64,000 bases of DNA. It comes from Belnapia sp. F-4-1 (GTDB taxonomy: Bacteria; Pseudomonadota; Alphaproteobacteria; Acetobacterales; Acetobacteraceae). Made by a program: the position numbers and the translations under genes. Shown here piece after piece: positions 1-7,955 of the stretch. Position 1 is the first letter of the stretch. Each line of letters opens with the position of its first letter. The notes beneath the pieces are model-generated. The model was given only the letters and a program-made list of their open reading frames with translations. It did no database searches and was not told the origin of the DNA. The stretch spans positions 1,570,819-1,634,818 of the forward strand of contig NZ_KN676113.1 in the NCBI RefSeq assembly GCF_000802185.1, read 5' to 3'.

Positions 1-36
1 GACGCGCATCTCCTGCTCGACCTCGCCCCATGCTGA
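1..36 (+). CDS. 3' end of an upstream gene, possibly a beta-ketoacyl synthase
   Basis: Only the last 11 codons are present, ending DLAPC and a TGA at 34-36. The stop overlaps the start of the dehydratase gene (ATG at 30), so the two genes are translationally coupled. In aryl-polyene-type clusters a ketosynthase commonly precedes the dehydratase and ketoreductase, so a synthase is the likely identity. That is inference from context; the residues visible here identify nothing by themselves. Confidence 0.4.
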   Translation, partial: DAHLLLDLAPC

Positions 37-449
37 GCCGCGAGGCCATCGCCGCCCTCGTCCCGCACCAGAGGGCGATGTGCCTGCTCGACCGTGCCCT
101 CGAATGGGATGCGGCGCGCATCCTCTGCGAAGCGGAGAGCCATGCCGCGCCCGGCAACCCGCTCCGGCGGGACGGCATGCTGCCCGCCATCTGCGGGCTG
201 GAATATGCGCTTCAGGCCATGGCGCTGCACGGCGCGCTGTGCTCCGGCGGCGTGCCGCAGCGGGCCGGCTTCGTCAGCAGCCTGCGCGACGTGCGGATGG
301 CGGCCGGACGGCTCGACACCGTCGCCGGGCCGCTCCGGATCGAGGCGGAGGCGCTGGTCGCCGAGGCGTCGGGCTTCATCTACCGCTTCGCCATCGCCGG
401 CGACGGCCAGCGCCTGCTGAGCGGCCAGGCGGCGGTGATCCTGCCGTGA
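30..449 (+). CDS. Hotdog-fold 3-hydroxyacyl-ACP dehydratase-like protein (ApeP-like)
   Basis: A 139-residue protein of FabZ/ApeP-like hotdog size. The N-terminus has the PHQRAMCLLD stretch typical of 3-hydroxyacyl-ACP dehydratases, followed by a helix region GLEYALQAMALHG matching the central hotdog helix. It would dehydrate 3-hydroxyacyl-ACP in a fatty-acid or aryl-polyene pathway in the cytoplasm. Its stop shares a base with the ketoreductase start (TGATG at 447-451), and it overlaps the gene upstream. The dehydratase-ketoreductase order suggests the end of an aryl-polyene or similar pigment/lipid cluster extending left of the window. The substrate is not deducible from sequence. Confidence 0.75.
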   Translation: MLSREAIAALVPHQRAMCLLDRALEWDAARILCEAESHAAPGNPLRRDGMLPAICGLEYALQAMALHGALCSGGVPQRAGFVSSLRDVRMAAGRLDTVAGPLRIEAEALVAEASGFIYRFAIAGDGQRLLSGQAAVILP

Positions 450-1171
450 TGCCGCGCCGCGCCCTCGTCACCGGCGGGGCCAGCCCGCTCGGCGCCGCCA
501 TCTCCCGTGCCCTCGCGGCCGAGGGGCACGAGGTGCTGATCCACGCCCATGCCGGCCTCGGCCGCGCCGAGGCGCTGGCGGCGGAGCTGTGCGCCGGGGG
601 CCGCCGGGCGCGCGCCTTCGGCGCCGACCTCACCGACATGCCGGCCACCGCTGCGGCGGTCGAGGCGCTGCTGGAGGGCGGCCCCGTCCAGATCCTCGTC
701 CACAATGCCGGCACGCATGACGACGCGCCGTTGGCCGGAATGAGCGAGGGGCAGTGGCGCAGCGTCGTCGATGTTTCGCTGAACGGCTTCTACGCCGTGC
801 TCCGCCCGTTGATCCTGCCGATGATCGGCACGCGCTGGGGGCGAATCCTCGCTATCTCCTCGATCAGCGGGATCATGGGCAACCGCGGCCAGGCGAATTA
901 CGCCGCCGCCAAGGCCGGGCTGATCGGGGCGGTGAAGACGCTCTCGCTCGAATACGCCTCGCGCGGCGTCACGGCCAACGCGGTGGCGCCCGGCATCATC
1001 GAGAGCCCGGCCGTGGCGGCGGCCATGCCGCGCGAGCGCATCGCCCAGATCGTGCCGGCGAAGCGCGCCGGGCGGCCGGAGGAAGTGGCGGATCTCGTCG
1101 CCTTCCTTGCCTCGGAGCGGGCGGGCTACATCACCGGCCAGGCGATCGCCATCTCGGGCGGCCTCGGCTGA
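449..1171 (+). CDS. SDR-family 3-oxoacyl-ACP reductase (FabG/ApeQ-like)
   Basis: A 240-residue classical short-chain dehydrogenase. It carries the Rossmann motif TGGASPLGAAI near residue 8, NAG around residue 88, the catalytic Ser in ISSISG and the YAAAK catalytic pair. The C-terminal PGIIESP and ITGQAIAISGGLG segments are FabG-like. It should reduce 3-oxoacyl-ACP to 3-hydroxyacyl-ACP with NADPH. The start is ATG 449, overlapping the dehydratase stop; the frame stays open farther upstream but there it only shadows the dehydratase. The coupling to the dehydratase argues for a role in the same acyl-ACP pathway rather than housekeeping fatty-acid synthesis. Confidence 0.85.
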   Translation: MPRRALVTGGASPLGAAISRALAAEGHEVLIHAHAGLGRAEALAAELCAGGRRARAFGADLTDMPATAAAVEALLEGGPVQILVHNAGTHDDAPLAGMSEGQWRSVVDVSLNGFYAVLRPLILPMIGTRWGRILAISSISGIMGNRGQANYAAAKAGLIGAVKTLSLEYASRGVTANAVAPGIIESPAVAAAMPRERIAQIVPAKRAGRPEEVADLVAFLASERAGYITGQAIAISGGLG

Positions 1172-1339
1172 CACCCAATTGTTTCGGTTAAGATGATAAC
1201 GGCGTTGCACGAGCCTGCCATGGCGGGTGCGTCTGCGGCGCAACGCAACGGGCGGAGGTCGCCTCGTGCCCGTGATTTCAGTGGACAGCGCTGCTCTCGA
1301 TTTGTTGTTGTTATATATGCTCAGGAAGGGAAAACCCCT

Positions 1340-1882
1340 GTGTCGCTTGGCATTCTGAACCGTAACAAGGATGGCAGCCCCGTGCCCGAGCCGGCGGCGA
1401 GGCCGCGCGAGGCGGATACGGGCGTCCCCGTCTTCCGCCCGGCCGGCAACAGGCCGCCGAACGCCTCCGTCCACCCCGATTCGGCCACGCCCGCCCTCGT
1501 GCCGGAGCCGATCGACCTGCGCACCCTCGTGGTCGGCCGCGGCATCCACCTGAAAGGCACCGTGGCCGATGCGGAGCGCTTGGTCGTCGAGGGCACGGTG
1601 GATGCGACGATGGAGGCGACCGAGCTGATGGTCACCTCCGGCGGCACCTTCCGCGGCGAGATCACCGTCGATGTCGCGCATGTTGCCGGGCGGTTCGAGG
1701 GCTCGATCACCGCGCGCAAGCGCCTCGTCATCCGCGAGACCGGCATCGTCACTGGCACCGCGCGCTGCCACCGCCTCTCGGTCGAGGAGGGCGGGCAGCT
1801 CACGGCGCAGATGGAGATGCTTGGCGAGGCGCCGGCCCGGCGCGCTTTCCACCCGGAACCGGCGATCGAGGCCGGCGACTGA
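1340..1882 (+). CDS. Bactofilin-family cytoskeletal protein
   Basis: A 180-residue protein with a proline-rich disordered N-terminus of about 60 residues, followed by a bactofilin beta-helix domain. The domain is visible as repeating short strands such as VEGTVDATMEATE, GGTFRGEITVDVAHV and GRFEGSITARKRLVI. Bactofilins polymerise without nucleotide and act in cell shape or polar organisation. The start chosen is GTG 1340 because AGGAAGGG lies at 1323-1330, about 10 bases upstream. The frame is open back to 1193, but that extension has no ribosome binding site and unlike composition. A short AT-rich patch at 1301-1318 just upstream may hold the promoter. Confidence 0.85.
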   Translation: MSLGILNRNKDGSPVPEPAARPREADTGVPVFRPAGNRPPNASVHPDSATPALVPEPIDLRTLVVGRGIHLKGTVADAERLVVEGTVDATMEATELMVTSGGTFRGEITVDVAHVAGRFEGSITARKRLVIRETGIVTGTARCHRLSVEEGGQLTAQMEMLGEAPARRAFHPEPAIEAGD

Positions 1883-2033
1883 CCCATCCCGGCCGGGCAT
1901 TCCCCGGCCCCTCGTCCCGGCAGGGCGGGCCTCCCTCCGCCCTGCCCCGCGTCACCGGGCCGGCGCGCGGCCGCCCGGCGCGTTCGTGCCTTCGGTCATC
2001 GCCCCGCCTTTCCTGCTGCGACGAGAGCTTCGG

Positions 2034-2873
2034 ATGACCACCACGGGCAAGATGATGCATGTCGCCGCCTGGGGCGTGACGGTGCTGGCCGGCCTCTTCG
2101 TCCCGGCAGCCGGCTTCGTGCTGATGCGGCTGCAGGGGCCGGAGGCCTTCCTCGCCCTGCCGCCGCTGCACCTCTCGGTCATGCTGGCCGCGCTCTTCCT
2201 GCCGCCCTGCCTGCTGATGCTCATCTTCACCTGGCTGACGCAGCGGATCGAGCTCGGCACGCTGACCGAGAACCTGCTGCGCCAGACTACCCTCTTCTGC
2301 AACCAACGCGCCCTCGCCGAGACGCTGGTGGAGGAGGTGCGGGCGCAATCGGCGCTGATGCAGGAGCAGCTCCGCACCGCCGCCGCCGACCGGGTGACGG
2401 AGCGGCGGACGACGCAGCTGCTGTTCCAGGAAACGCGGCTGCTGCGCCTCACCGCCGAATGGAGCCTCGTCGTCGGCGAGCTGGGCGGCATCCTCGTCGC
2501 CATGTGGCGGCTGATCCATGGCTGGACGGAGCCGGGGGCGGAGGCGCGCTACTCCTCCCTGCCACCGCCCGAGGAGCTGCCGTTGCACATCCTCCGCATC
2601 CTGCCGGTGACACCGAAGGAGATGGCGAAGTACGACATCGACGAGCGCTTCATCCGCCAGGCGGCGCGCTACCGTGCGGTATTCCAGGCCTTCCTCGAGC
2701 AGGTGCCGGAAAGCGGGCGGCTGTCGCGCACCGCCTTCCGCCAGCTCGTCTACGGCCAGATCGACGCCCGGCTCGCCCTGCTGCCGCGGCCGAACCATGG
2801 CGAGATCATCGAGCCGGAGACGCTGGCGGCCGAGCCCTATCCGGAGCGGGACAGCCTGATCGACCAGGCCTAG
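2034..2873 (+). CDS. Membrane protein of unknown function with coiled coil
   Basis: A 279-residue protein I do not recognise. Two hydrophobic segments lie at about residues 8-30 and 45-68 (VMLAALFLPPCLLMLIFTWL). A Glu/Gln/Arg-rich helical region at about 75-140, rich in heptad-like leucines, is probably a coiled coil. The C-terminal part is soluble and ends SLIDQA. It is therefore likely an inner-membrane protein with a large cytoplasmic domain. It follows the bactofilin gene on the same strand 151 bases downstream, so a role with the bactofilin is possible but unproven. Its stop overlaps the convergent lipoprotein gene at a shared CTAG (2870-2873). Confidence 0.7.
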   Translation: MTTTGKMMHVAAWGVTVLAGLFVPAAGFVLMRLQGPEAFLALPPLHLSVMLAALFLPPCLLMLIFTWLTQRIELGTLTENLLRQTTLFCNQRALAETLVEEVRAQSALMQEQLRTAAADRVTERRTTQLLFQETRLLRLTAEWSLVVGELGGILVAMWRLIHGWTEPGAEARYSSLPPPEELPLHILRILPVTPKEMAKYDIDERFIRQAARYRAVFQAFLEQVPESGRLSRTAFRQLVYGQIDARLALLPRPNHGEIIEPETLAAEPYPERDSLIDQA

Positions 2874-3247
2874 CTTTGCGCGCCGGACTGCACGACGATG
2901 GCGTTCTGCAGGTTGCGCACCCAGTTGTTGTAGTTCCGGTGGATGGTGCCGCCGGTGTAGTCGAGATTGGTGCTGGTGACGTAGCGGATGCTGAAGCGCC
3001 GCGTGTCGTAGGGGATGTCGACCACCGCCTGGTGGCTGCGGACGTTGAGCGTGCCGCGCATCAGGCCAGGCCCCTGATCCTGCATCACCCAGCCGAGCCC
3101 GGCGCCGGCCCGCCTGATCTCCGCGGCGCGTTGCGTGAGCGTCCCGCGGCCGACGAACTCGCCGCTGCCTTCCTGAAGCGGCGCCGGGCGTGCGCAGGCG
3201 GCGAGGGCAAGGATGGCGCCGAAGGCCATCAGGCGACGCTGGATCAT
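2870..3247 (-). CDS. Small lipoprotein of unknown function
   Basis: A 125-residue protein with a lipoprotein signal peptide: charged MIQRR, a hydrophobic stretch, then a lipobox LAAC with the lipidated Cys near residue 18. The mature part (about 108 residues) ends in a Tyr/Asn-rich beta-looking segment (IRYVTSTNLDYTGG). The start at 3247 is supported by AGGAGA about 8 bases upstream on the minus strand. The function is unknown. It is one of three neighbouring genes encoding lipoproteins and is divergent from the other two. Confidence 0.75.
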   Translation of the reverse strand: MIQRRLMAFGAILALAACARPAPLQEGSGEFVGRGTLTQRAAEIRRAGAGLGWVMQDQGPGLMRGTLNVRSHQAVVDIPYDTRRFSIRYVTSTNLDYTGGTIHRNYNNWVRNLQNAIVVQSGAQS

Positions 3248-3366
3248 GGGAGGCTGTCTCCTGTGTTTCCTACCGTTACAGGAGGCTAGCGCAGCCGCAA
3301 CGGCCTTGCCACTGGGCGGGGCGCGCCATATCCCAATTGTCGTTGCCGAACGGAGTTGCCGAACCG

Positions 3367-3567
3367 ATGTCCGCCCCTCTCCGCGCGCTGCTCGCGCTCT
3401 GTCTGATCGGCATGGCCGCCTGCCAGAGCCGCCAGCCGGCGACGCGGGCCGGCGAGGCGATCGACCGCGCCGGCAGCCAGACCGGCCAGGCCCTGGGCCG
3501 CGCCGCGAATTCCACCGGCAATGCGCTGGGGCGCGCCGGCAACTGGATGCAGCGGCGCACGGAGTGA
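3367..3567 (+). CDS. Short lipoprotein, entericidin-like size
   Basis: A 66-residue protein with a signal peptide and lipobox GMAAC, giving a mature peptide of about 48 residues. The mature part repeats an AGxAxxRAGxxxG pattern (GEAIDRAGSQTGQALGRAA, then NSTGNALGRAGNWM), which suggests a short amphipathic helix. Size and layout recall entericidin-type small lipoproteins, but the similarity is too weak for a firm assignment. The stop TGA overlaps the GTG start of the next lipoprotein (GTGA at 3564-3567), so the two are probably co-translated. Confidence 0.65.
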   Translation: MSAPLRALLALCLIGMAACQSRQPATRAGEAIDRAGSQTGQALGRAANSTGNALGRAGNWMQRRTE

Positions 3568-4553
3568 ACCCCTCCCGCCGGCTCTGCCTGCTTGGCCTGC
3601 TCGGGACCGCGGGCTGCACGCCGGTCGTCATGCCGGCCGGCCTCGCCGAGCGCGACCCCGCCATGGCCGACAAGGCCTTCGTCACCGCCGATGGCGCGCG
3701 CCTGCCCTATGCCTCCTGGCTTCCGGAAGGCCGACCACGGGCGATCCTCCTCGCCCTGCACGGCTTCGGCGACTATTCCTTCAACTTCTTCGACATTCCG
3801 GCATCGCTCTTCATCGCGCTGGGCATCGGCGTCTTCGCCTACGACCAGCGCGGCTTCGGCGCCGGGCCGCATCGTGGCTACTGGCCGGGGACGGCGACGC
3901 TTGCCGCCGATGCCGCCGCCGTCGCCCGGCTGCTGGCGGCGCGCTATCCCGGCGTGCCCGTCTTTCTTGTCGGCGAGAGCATGGGCGCGGCCGTCGCACT
4001 GGTGACGATGGCCGCCGCCGATCCGCCGCCGGTCGCCGGCCTGATCCTGCTGGCGCCAGGCGTACGCGGCCGGGCCTCCATGGGCGCCTTCGCGCGGCAG
4101 ACGCTCGAGATCGCGGCGCATGCCATCCCCGCGGTCGGCTTCAGCGGCTCCGCCCCCGGCTTCTCGCCCACCAACAACGAGGAGGCGATGCGCCGCTGGG
4201 GGCGCGACCCGCTGACGCTCCGCACCTTCCGGGTCGATCTCGTTTATGGGCTCGTCGATCTGATGGACCGCGCGCTGGAGGCGGCGCCGCGCCTCCGCAC
4301 GCCGGCGCTGCTGCTCTATGGCGGCGAGGACCGCATCGTGTCCGAAGGCCCGGTGCGGCGGCTGGTCCGCGCCTTCGGCCCGGCGGCGCCGGTCCGCCTC
4401 GGCTTCTATCCGAAGGGGCACCACCTGCTGCTGCGCGACAATGATCGCGCCGTGGTCGCCCGCGACATCGCCGCCTGGATCGAGGCGCCGGCCGAACCCC
4501 TGCCCTCCGGCGCGGAGGCCGCGGGCCGCGCCTGGCTGGCGAAGGCCGACTGA
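3564..4553 (+). CDS. Lipoprotein alpha/beta hydrolase, monoacylglycerol lipase/lysophospholipase-like
   Basis: A 329-residue protein starting at GTG 3564. A lipobox GTAGC places the lipidated Cys at residue 18, so the enzyme is membrane-anchored in the cell envelope. The Hydrolase_4 fold has the oxyanion motif LHGFGDYS, the nucleophile elbow GESMG (Ser139), an acid in GGEDRIV (Asp256) and a catalytic His in KGHHLLL (about 286-287). The fold and DQRGFG motif match PldB/monoglyceride-lipase-like enzymes. It probably hydrolyses lysophospholipid or monoacylglycerol esters. It is coupled to the short lipoprotein upstream, and its stop directly abuts the stop of the convergent flavoenzyme gene. Confidence 0.85.
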   Translation: MNPSRRLCLLGLLGTAGCTPVVMPAGLAERDPAMADKAFVTADGARLPYASWLPEGRPRAILLALHGFGDYSFNFFDIPASLFIALGIGVFAYDQRGFGAGPHRGYWPGTATLAADAAAVARLLAARYPGVPVFLVGESMGAAVALVTMAAADPPPVAGLILLAPGVRGRASMGAFARQTLEIAAHAIPAVGFSGSAPGFSPTNNEEAMRRWGRDPLTLRTFRVDLVYGLVDLMDRALEAAPRLRTPALLLYGGEDRIVSEGPVRRLVRAFGPAAPVRLGFYPKGHHLLLRDNDRAVVARDIAAWIEAPAEPLPSGAEAAGRAWLAKAD

Positions 4554-5855
4554 CTACTCTGCCGGCACAAGGGCGGGCGGCGGGCCTTCCTCCGGCATCT
4601 TCGGCCCGAGCCCCACGCGGTGCAGGGCCGAGAAGGTGTGGTAGACCGCCTTGAAGCTCAGGATCGGCACCGCCGCGCGCCAGGAGCCGCGCAGGTTGCC
4701 GGCCAGCATGTTGATGATGCCGTCACGCATCCAGAGCGTGTTCTTCGGCGCCATGAAGAGTGAGCGCATGACCGGGTCGTTGACGCGGTAGATCAGCCAG
4801 GAGATGCGGTCCATCGCCCGCGCCAGCTCGCGGTTGGTGCGATCTGCCAGGCGCTGGCCGCGCACCGGGTCGTCGAGCCAGCAATGCGCCGCCTTGGCGC
4901 CGAGCTCGCCGGCGGTCATCGCCATCAGCACGCCGGTCGAGAACATCGGGTCGACGAAGCCATAGGCGTCGCCGATCATCAGGTAGCCCTGGCCGTTCCC
5001 CTGCCGTGCCCGGTAGCTGTAATTCGCCGTGGCGTAGATCTCGGAGGCGATCTCGGCATTGCGCATCCGTGCCGCGACCGTCGGGCTGGAGGCGATGCGT
5101 TGCAGGAAAAGGTCCTGCGCGCTGCCCTTCCGCCCCTTCCAGGCCGCCTGGTTGCCGACGAAACCGACGCTCATGACGTCGCCCGGCAGCGGGATCAGCC
5201 AGAACCAGCCATCCTCGGCGAGGTGGATGCTGATATAGCCGTCCAGCTCGCCGTCGCGCCGCTCCACGTTGCGGAAATGCGCGTAGCTGGCGGCGGTGTT
5301 GTTGTACTTGTTGCTGGTCTTCACCTTCAGCCGGCCGGCGAGGAAGGTGTCGCGGCCCGAGGCGTCCAGCAGGTAGCGCGGGCGGAAGGTGAGCGTCTCG
5401 CCCTCCGGCCCCTCGGCCGTCACCGTCGCCCGCTCGCCGGGGGCGGCGAACCGGATGTCGGTGACGCGCGTCCGCTCCATCGTGGTGGCGCCAAGCCGGC
5501 CGGCATTGGCGAAGAGCAGCCGGTCGAATTCGGAGCGCCGCACCTGCCAGGCATGGGTCCGCTCACGGTCGAGCGCCAGGGCGAAGGGGAAGGCGCAGCT
5601 CCGCCCCGTGCGGTCGGAGACGAATTCGGCGCCGGGCTTGTGCACGCCGATCCCGCGCACCGCCTCCAACACGCCGAGGCGCTCGAGGATGTCGAGATTC
5701 CGCGGCAGCAGGCTCTCGCCGATATGGAAGCGGGGGTGGCTCTCCTTCTCGACCAGCGTGACCTGCCGGCCTTGCCGGGCGAGGAGCGCGGCGGCGGTGG
5801 AGCCGGCGGGGCCGCCGCCGATCACGAGGACATCGGGCTCGAGGGTGTTCTGCAT
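4554..5855 (-). CDS. FAD-dependent oxidoreductase, tryptophan-halogenase/geranylgeranyl-reductase-like
   Basis: A 433-residue flavoprotein. The N-terminal dinucleotide motif is VIGGGPAGSTAAALLARQG, followed by HIGESLLP, a signature of the flavin-dependent halogenase-like superfamily, and by a GD motif in MIGDAYGFVDPMFSTGV that binds FAD. The diagnostic WxWxIP motif of true tryptophan halogenases is not clear; WFWLIPLPGD is the nearest equivalent, so the reaction could be halogenation or a hydroxylation/reduction. The start is taken at ATG 5855; the frame is open to a weak TTG at 5891. Such enzymes occur in aryl-polyene/xanthomonadin clusters, which fits the acyl-ACP genes at the window edge. 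It ends the long minus-strand operon. Confidence 0.75.
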   Translation of the reverse strand: MQNTLEPDVLVIGGGPAGSTAAALLARQGRQVTLVEKESHPRFHIGESLLPRNLDILERLGVLEAVRGIGVHKPGAEFVSDRTGRSCAFPFALALDRERTHAWQVRRSEFDRLLFANAGRLGATTMERTRVTDIRFAAPGERATVTAEGPEGETLTFRPRYLLDASGRDTFLAGRLKVKTSNKYNNTAASYAHFRNVERRDGELDGYISIHLAEDGWFWLIPLPGDVMSVGFVGNQAAWKGRKGSAQDLFLQRIASSPTVAARMRNAEIASEIYATANYSYRARQGNGQGYLMIGDAYGFVDPMFSTGVLMAMTAGELGAKAAHCWLDDPVRGQRLADRTNRELARAMDRISWLIYRVNDPVMRSLFMAPKNTLWMRDGIINMLAGNLRGSWRAAVPILSFKAVYHTFSALHRVGLGPKMPEEGPPPALVPAE

Positions 5856-5903
5856 GCGGCGAGATTTCCAAAACCGGATGGCCAGCGTCAAGCCGCCCGG
5901 CGA

Positions 5904-7955
5904 TCATGCCGTCTCGGCCGGCACCTTCAGCGCCTCGGCCAGCCGATGGGCGAGGCCGAGCCACATCGCCTCCTGGGCCGCCGCCTCTGGCGATTCCTGC
6001 ACCGCCCGGGCCACGGCCTCGGGCAGCAGCCGCACCAGCGCGGCCAGCATGTGGCGGTCGCGCTGGTGCGGCAGGCGGTCGAGCAGGTCACCGGCGAGGT
6101 CCGCCTCCCGCACCAGCAGGTAGGGGCCCCAGCCATCCGCCTCCGTCCCTGGCCACATGGAGAAGAGGTTCGGCCAGCCCTCGCGCCTGCGGAATTCCAG
6201 CACCGGCCCTCCGCCCCGCTGGGCCAGCTTGAAGCGCAGCAGCGGCCAGGCCCAGGGGCCGTCGCCCACCTCCTCCAGCCAGATGTCGAGGTGGCGGTAG
6301 CCGCCATCCGGGGTGACGAAATACTCCTGCAGCCGGACGAGCGCGGCATGCGGCCCGGCCATCGTCATCATCGGGCTGGCCTGGACGGCGATGGCGGGAG
6401 GGCGGGACGGGACGGGTGCGGCCCGCACCGGCTCCGCCGGTGGCGGGGCCGGGAGGGGGTTCACCGGCTCCGGCCGCGCCGTGGCACCGAGGCCACGGAG
6501 GCCGATCAGCTCGGACCACTCCACCCGCAGCGGCGCCGCCGGCGGCCTGCCGGCATGGCGCAGCACCAGCACCACCGCCACGTTGCGCGGCCCGTCGGGC
6601 GGCAGGGCGAGGGGCAGCAGCAGCGGCCCACCGTCCGGCGGCGGCCGGCGCCAGCCGCTCCAGCGCGCCTCCGGCGCATCCAGCACCAGATCGGACTCGA
6701 GCGCCAGCGGCGCCCCCTCGGGCTGGAGCCAGAGGGCGGCCTCCAGCTGCCCGGCATCACCGCGGGCGACCGCGACCTCCGCCTGCAACAGGTCGAGCCC
6801 GTTCACCGGCACCACCGGCAGGGCGATGGCCAGCCGCCGGCCTGCCCCGAAGCTCGCCAGCAGCCGCGGCGCCTCGCTGCCGAGCGCCACCCACTCCACC
6901 TGCCCGGCCGGGAAACGTGCCGCCTCCCAGATCTGGGCCGGCAGCCGCATCGGCACGCCGGGCCAGCCGAGTTCGAGACCGATCGCCTCGGCATCCCAAT
7001 GCGGCGGCACGGTGAAGCGCCGGCCGAAGGGCGCGGTCCAGAGCCGCAGCGCGAGGCCGCGCTCCGGCACCCGCCCGCCCCGCACCGCCAGCGCCCGCTC
7101 CGGCGCCGTCACCCCGGCCCCGAGGGAGAGGGCGAAGCCGTCGCCCGCCTCGAGCTCCACCGCGATGTCGAGGCAGGCCGTCTCCCGCACCGGGCCGAGC
7201 GGGCTCGGCAGGTCGAGCACCAGCCAGCCCGGTCGCAGCGCCTCGCCCGGAACCAGCCAGGCGCCATGTACCCGCCCGCTCTCCGCCCCGAGAAGCCGCA
7301 GGCGAAGCAGCGCGGCCGGGCCGACATGCGCCTCCTGCACATGCAGCGCGAGGCTCGCCACGCCCTCCAGGTTCAGGCCGAGCACCTGCGCGGCCGCCAG
7401 CCGGCCTTCCGCGGCCGGCACCGCCTCGCCGGTCGGCGCGGGCTCCAGCGCCAGCACCTGGCTGAGCGCCGCCGGCGGACCCTGGCGGCTGCCATGCTGG
7501 ATCAGCGAGACGATGGCCTCGCGGCTCTCCTCCGCCTCCTGCCGCGCGGCGGCGAGGGCGCGGTGCAGCACGGCGGTTGCCGCGGCCTGGCGGACCAGGG
7601 CGGCGAGGGCGAGACGGATCAATTCCGGCAGCGCCGCCGCGGGCTCCGCCGCCTCGATCACCGGCGGCACCTCGGGCCCGGCCGCGGACCACCAGGCGAG
7701 CAGCGGCGCGGCCGCCGCGGCCTCGGGCGCCAGCACGGCGAGCACCTGGGCCGGCGGCACCGGGACCGGCCGCGTCGCCGCCTCCGCCGCCGCGCCGGGG
7801 CGATGCAGGCGGAGGCTGCCGCCCTGCATCGTCACCTGCCAGGCGGAGAGGCCGGGCTGGGCGAGGAGGGCGAGCGCCACCCCCTCCATCGCCAGCAGCG
7901 CCGGGCTGCCGTCGTAAAGCTCGGCGAGATCGGCCGGCGCAATCAGCACTGTCAT
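5904..7955 (-). CDS. Large protein of unknown function beside glycosyltransferases
   Basis: A 683-residue protein I do not recognise. It is rich in Ala, Pro, Leu and Arg with no signal peptide or membrane segment. Many short beta-prone stretches (for example LAGDLLDRL, GWLVLDLPSPLGPV, AWLVPGEALRPGWL) and recurring Trp residues suggest several beta-sandwich, perhaps carbohydrate-binding, domains. A proline-rich linker lies near residues 490-530. The start ATG 7955 overlaps the stop of the fused glycosyltransferase (ATGA), so the two are probably made together and may act on the same surface glycan. No catalytic motif is visible. Confidence 0.6.
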   Translation of the reverse strand: MTVLIAPADLAELYDGSPALLAMEGVALALLAQPGLSAWQVTMQGGSLRLHRPGAAAEAATRPVPVPPAQVLAVLAPEAAAAAPLLAWWSAAGPEVPPVIEAAEPAAALPELIRLALAALVRQAAATAVLHRALAAARQEAEESREAIVSLIQHGSRQGPPAALSQVLALEPAPTGEAVPAAEGRLAAAQVLGLNLEGVASLALHVQEAHVGPAALLRLRLLGAESGRVHGAWLVPGEALRPGWLVLDLPSPLGPVRETACLDIAVELEAGDGFALSLGAGVTAPERALAVRGGRVPERGLALRLWTAPFGRRFTVPPHWDAEAIGLELGWPGVPMRLPAQIWEAARFPAGQVEWVALGSEAPRLLASFGAGRRLAIALPVVPVNGLDLLQAEVAVARGDAGQLEAALWLQPEGAPLALESDLVLDAPEARWSGWRRPPPDGGPLLLPLALPPDGPRNVAVVLVLRHAGRPPAAPLRVEWSELIGLRGLGATARPEPVNPLPAPPPAEPVRAAPVPSRPPAIAVQASPMMTMAGPHAALVRLQEYFVTPDGGYRHLDIWLEEVGDGPWAWPLLRFKLAQRGGGPVLEFRRREGWPNLFSMWPGTEADGWGPYLLVREADLAGDLLDRLPHQRDRHMLAALVRLLPEAVARAVQESPEAAAQEAMWLGLAHRLAEALKVPAETA

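Noticed and set aside
1193-1339. N-terminal extension of the bactofilin to an upstream ATG
   Set aside because: The added 49 residues are basic and unlike bactofilins. AGGAAGGG before GTG 1340 supports the shorter protein.
5856-5891. TTG start extending the flavoenzyme by 12 residues
   Set aside because: Rare start without a binding site, and the added residues do not belong to the dinucleotide fold.
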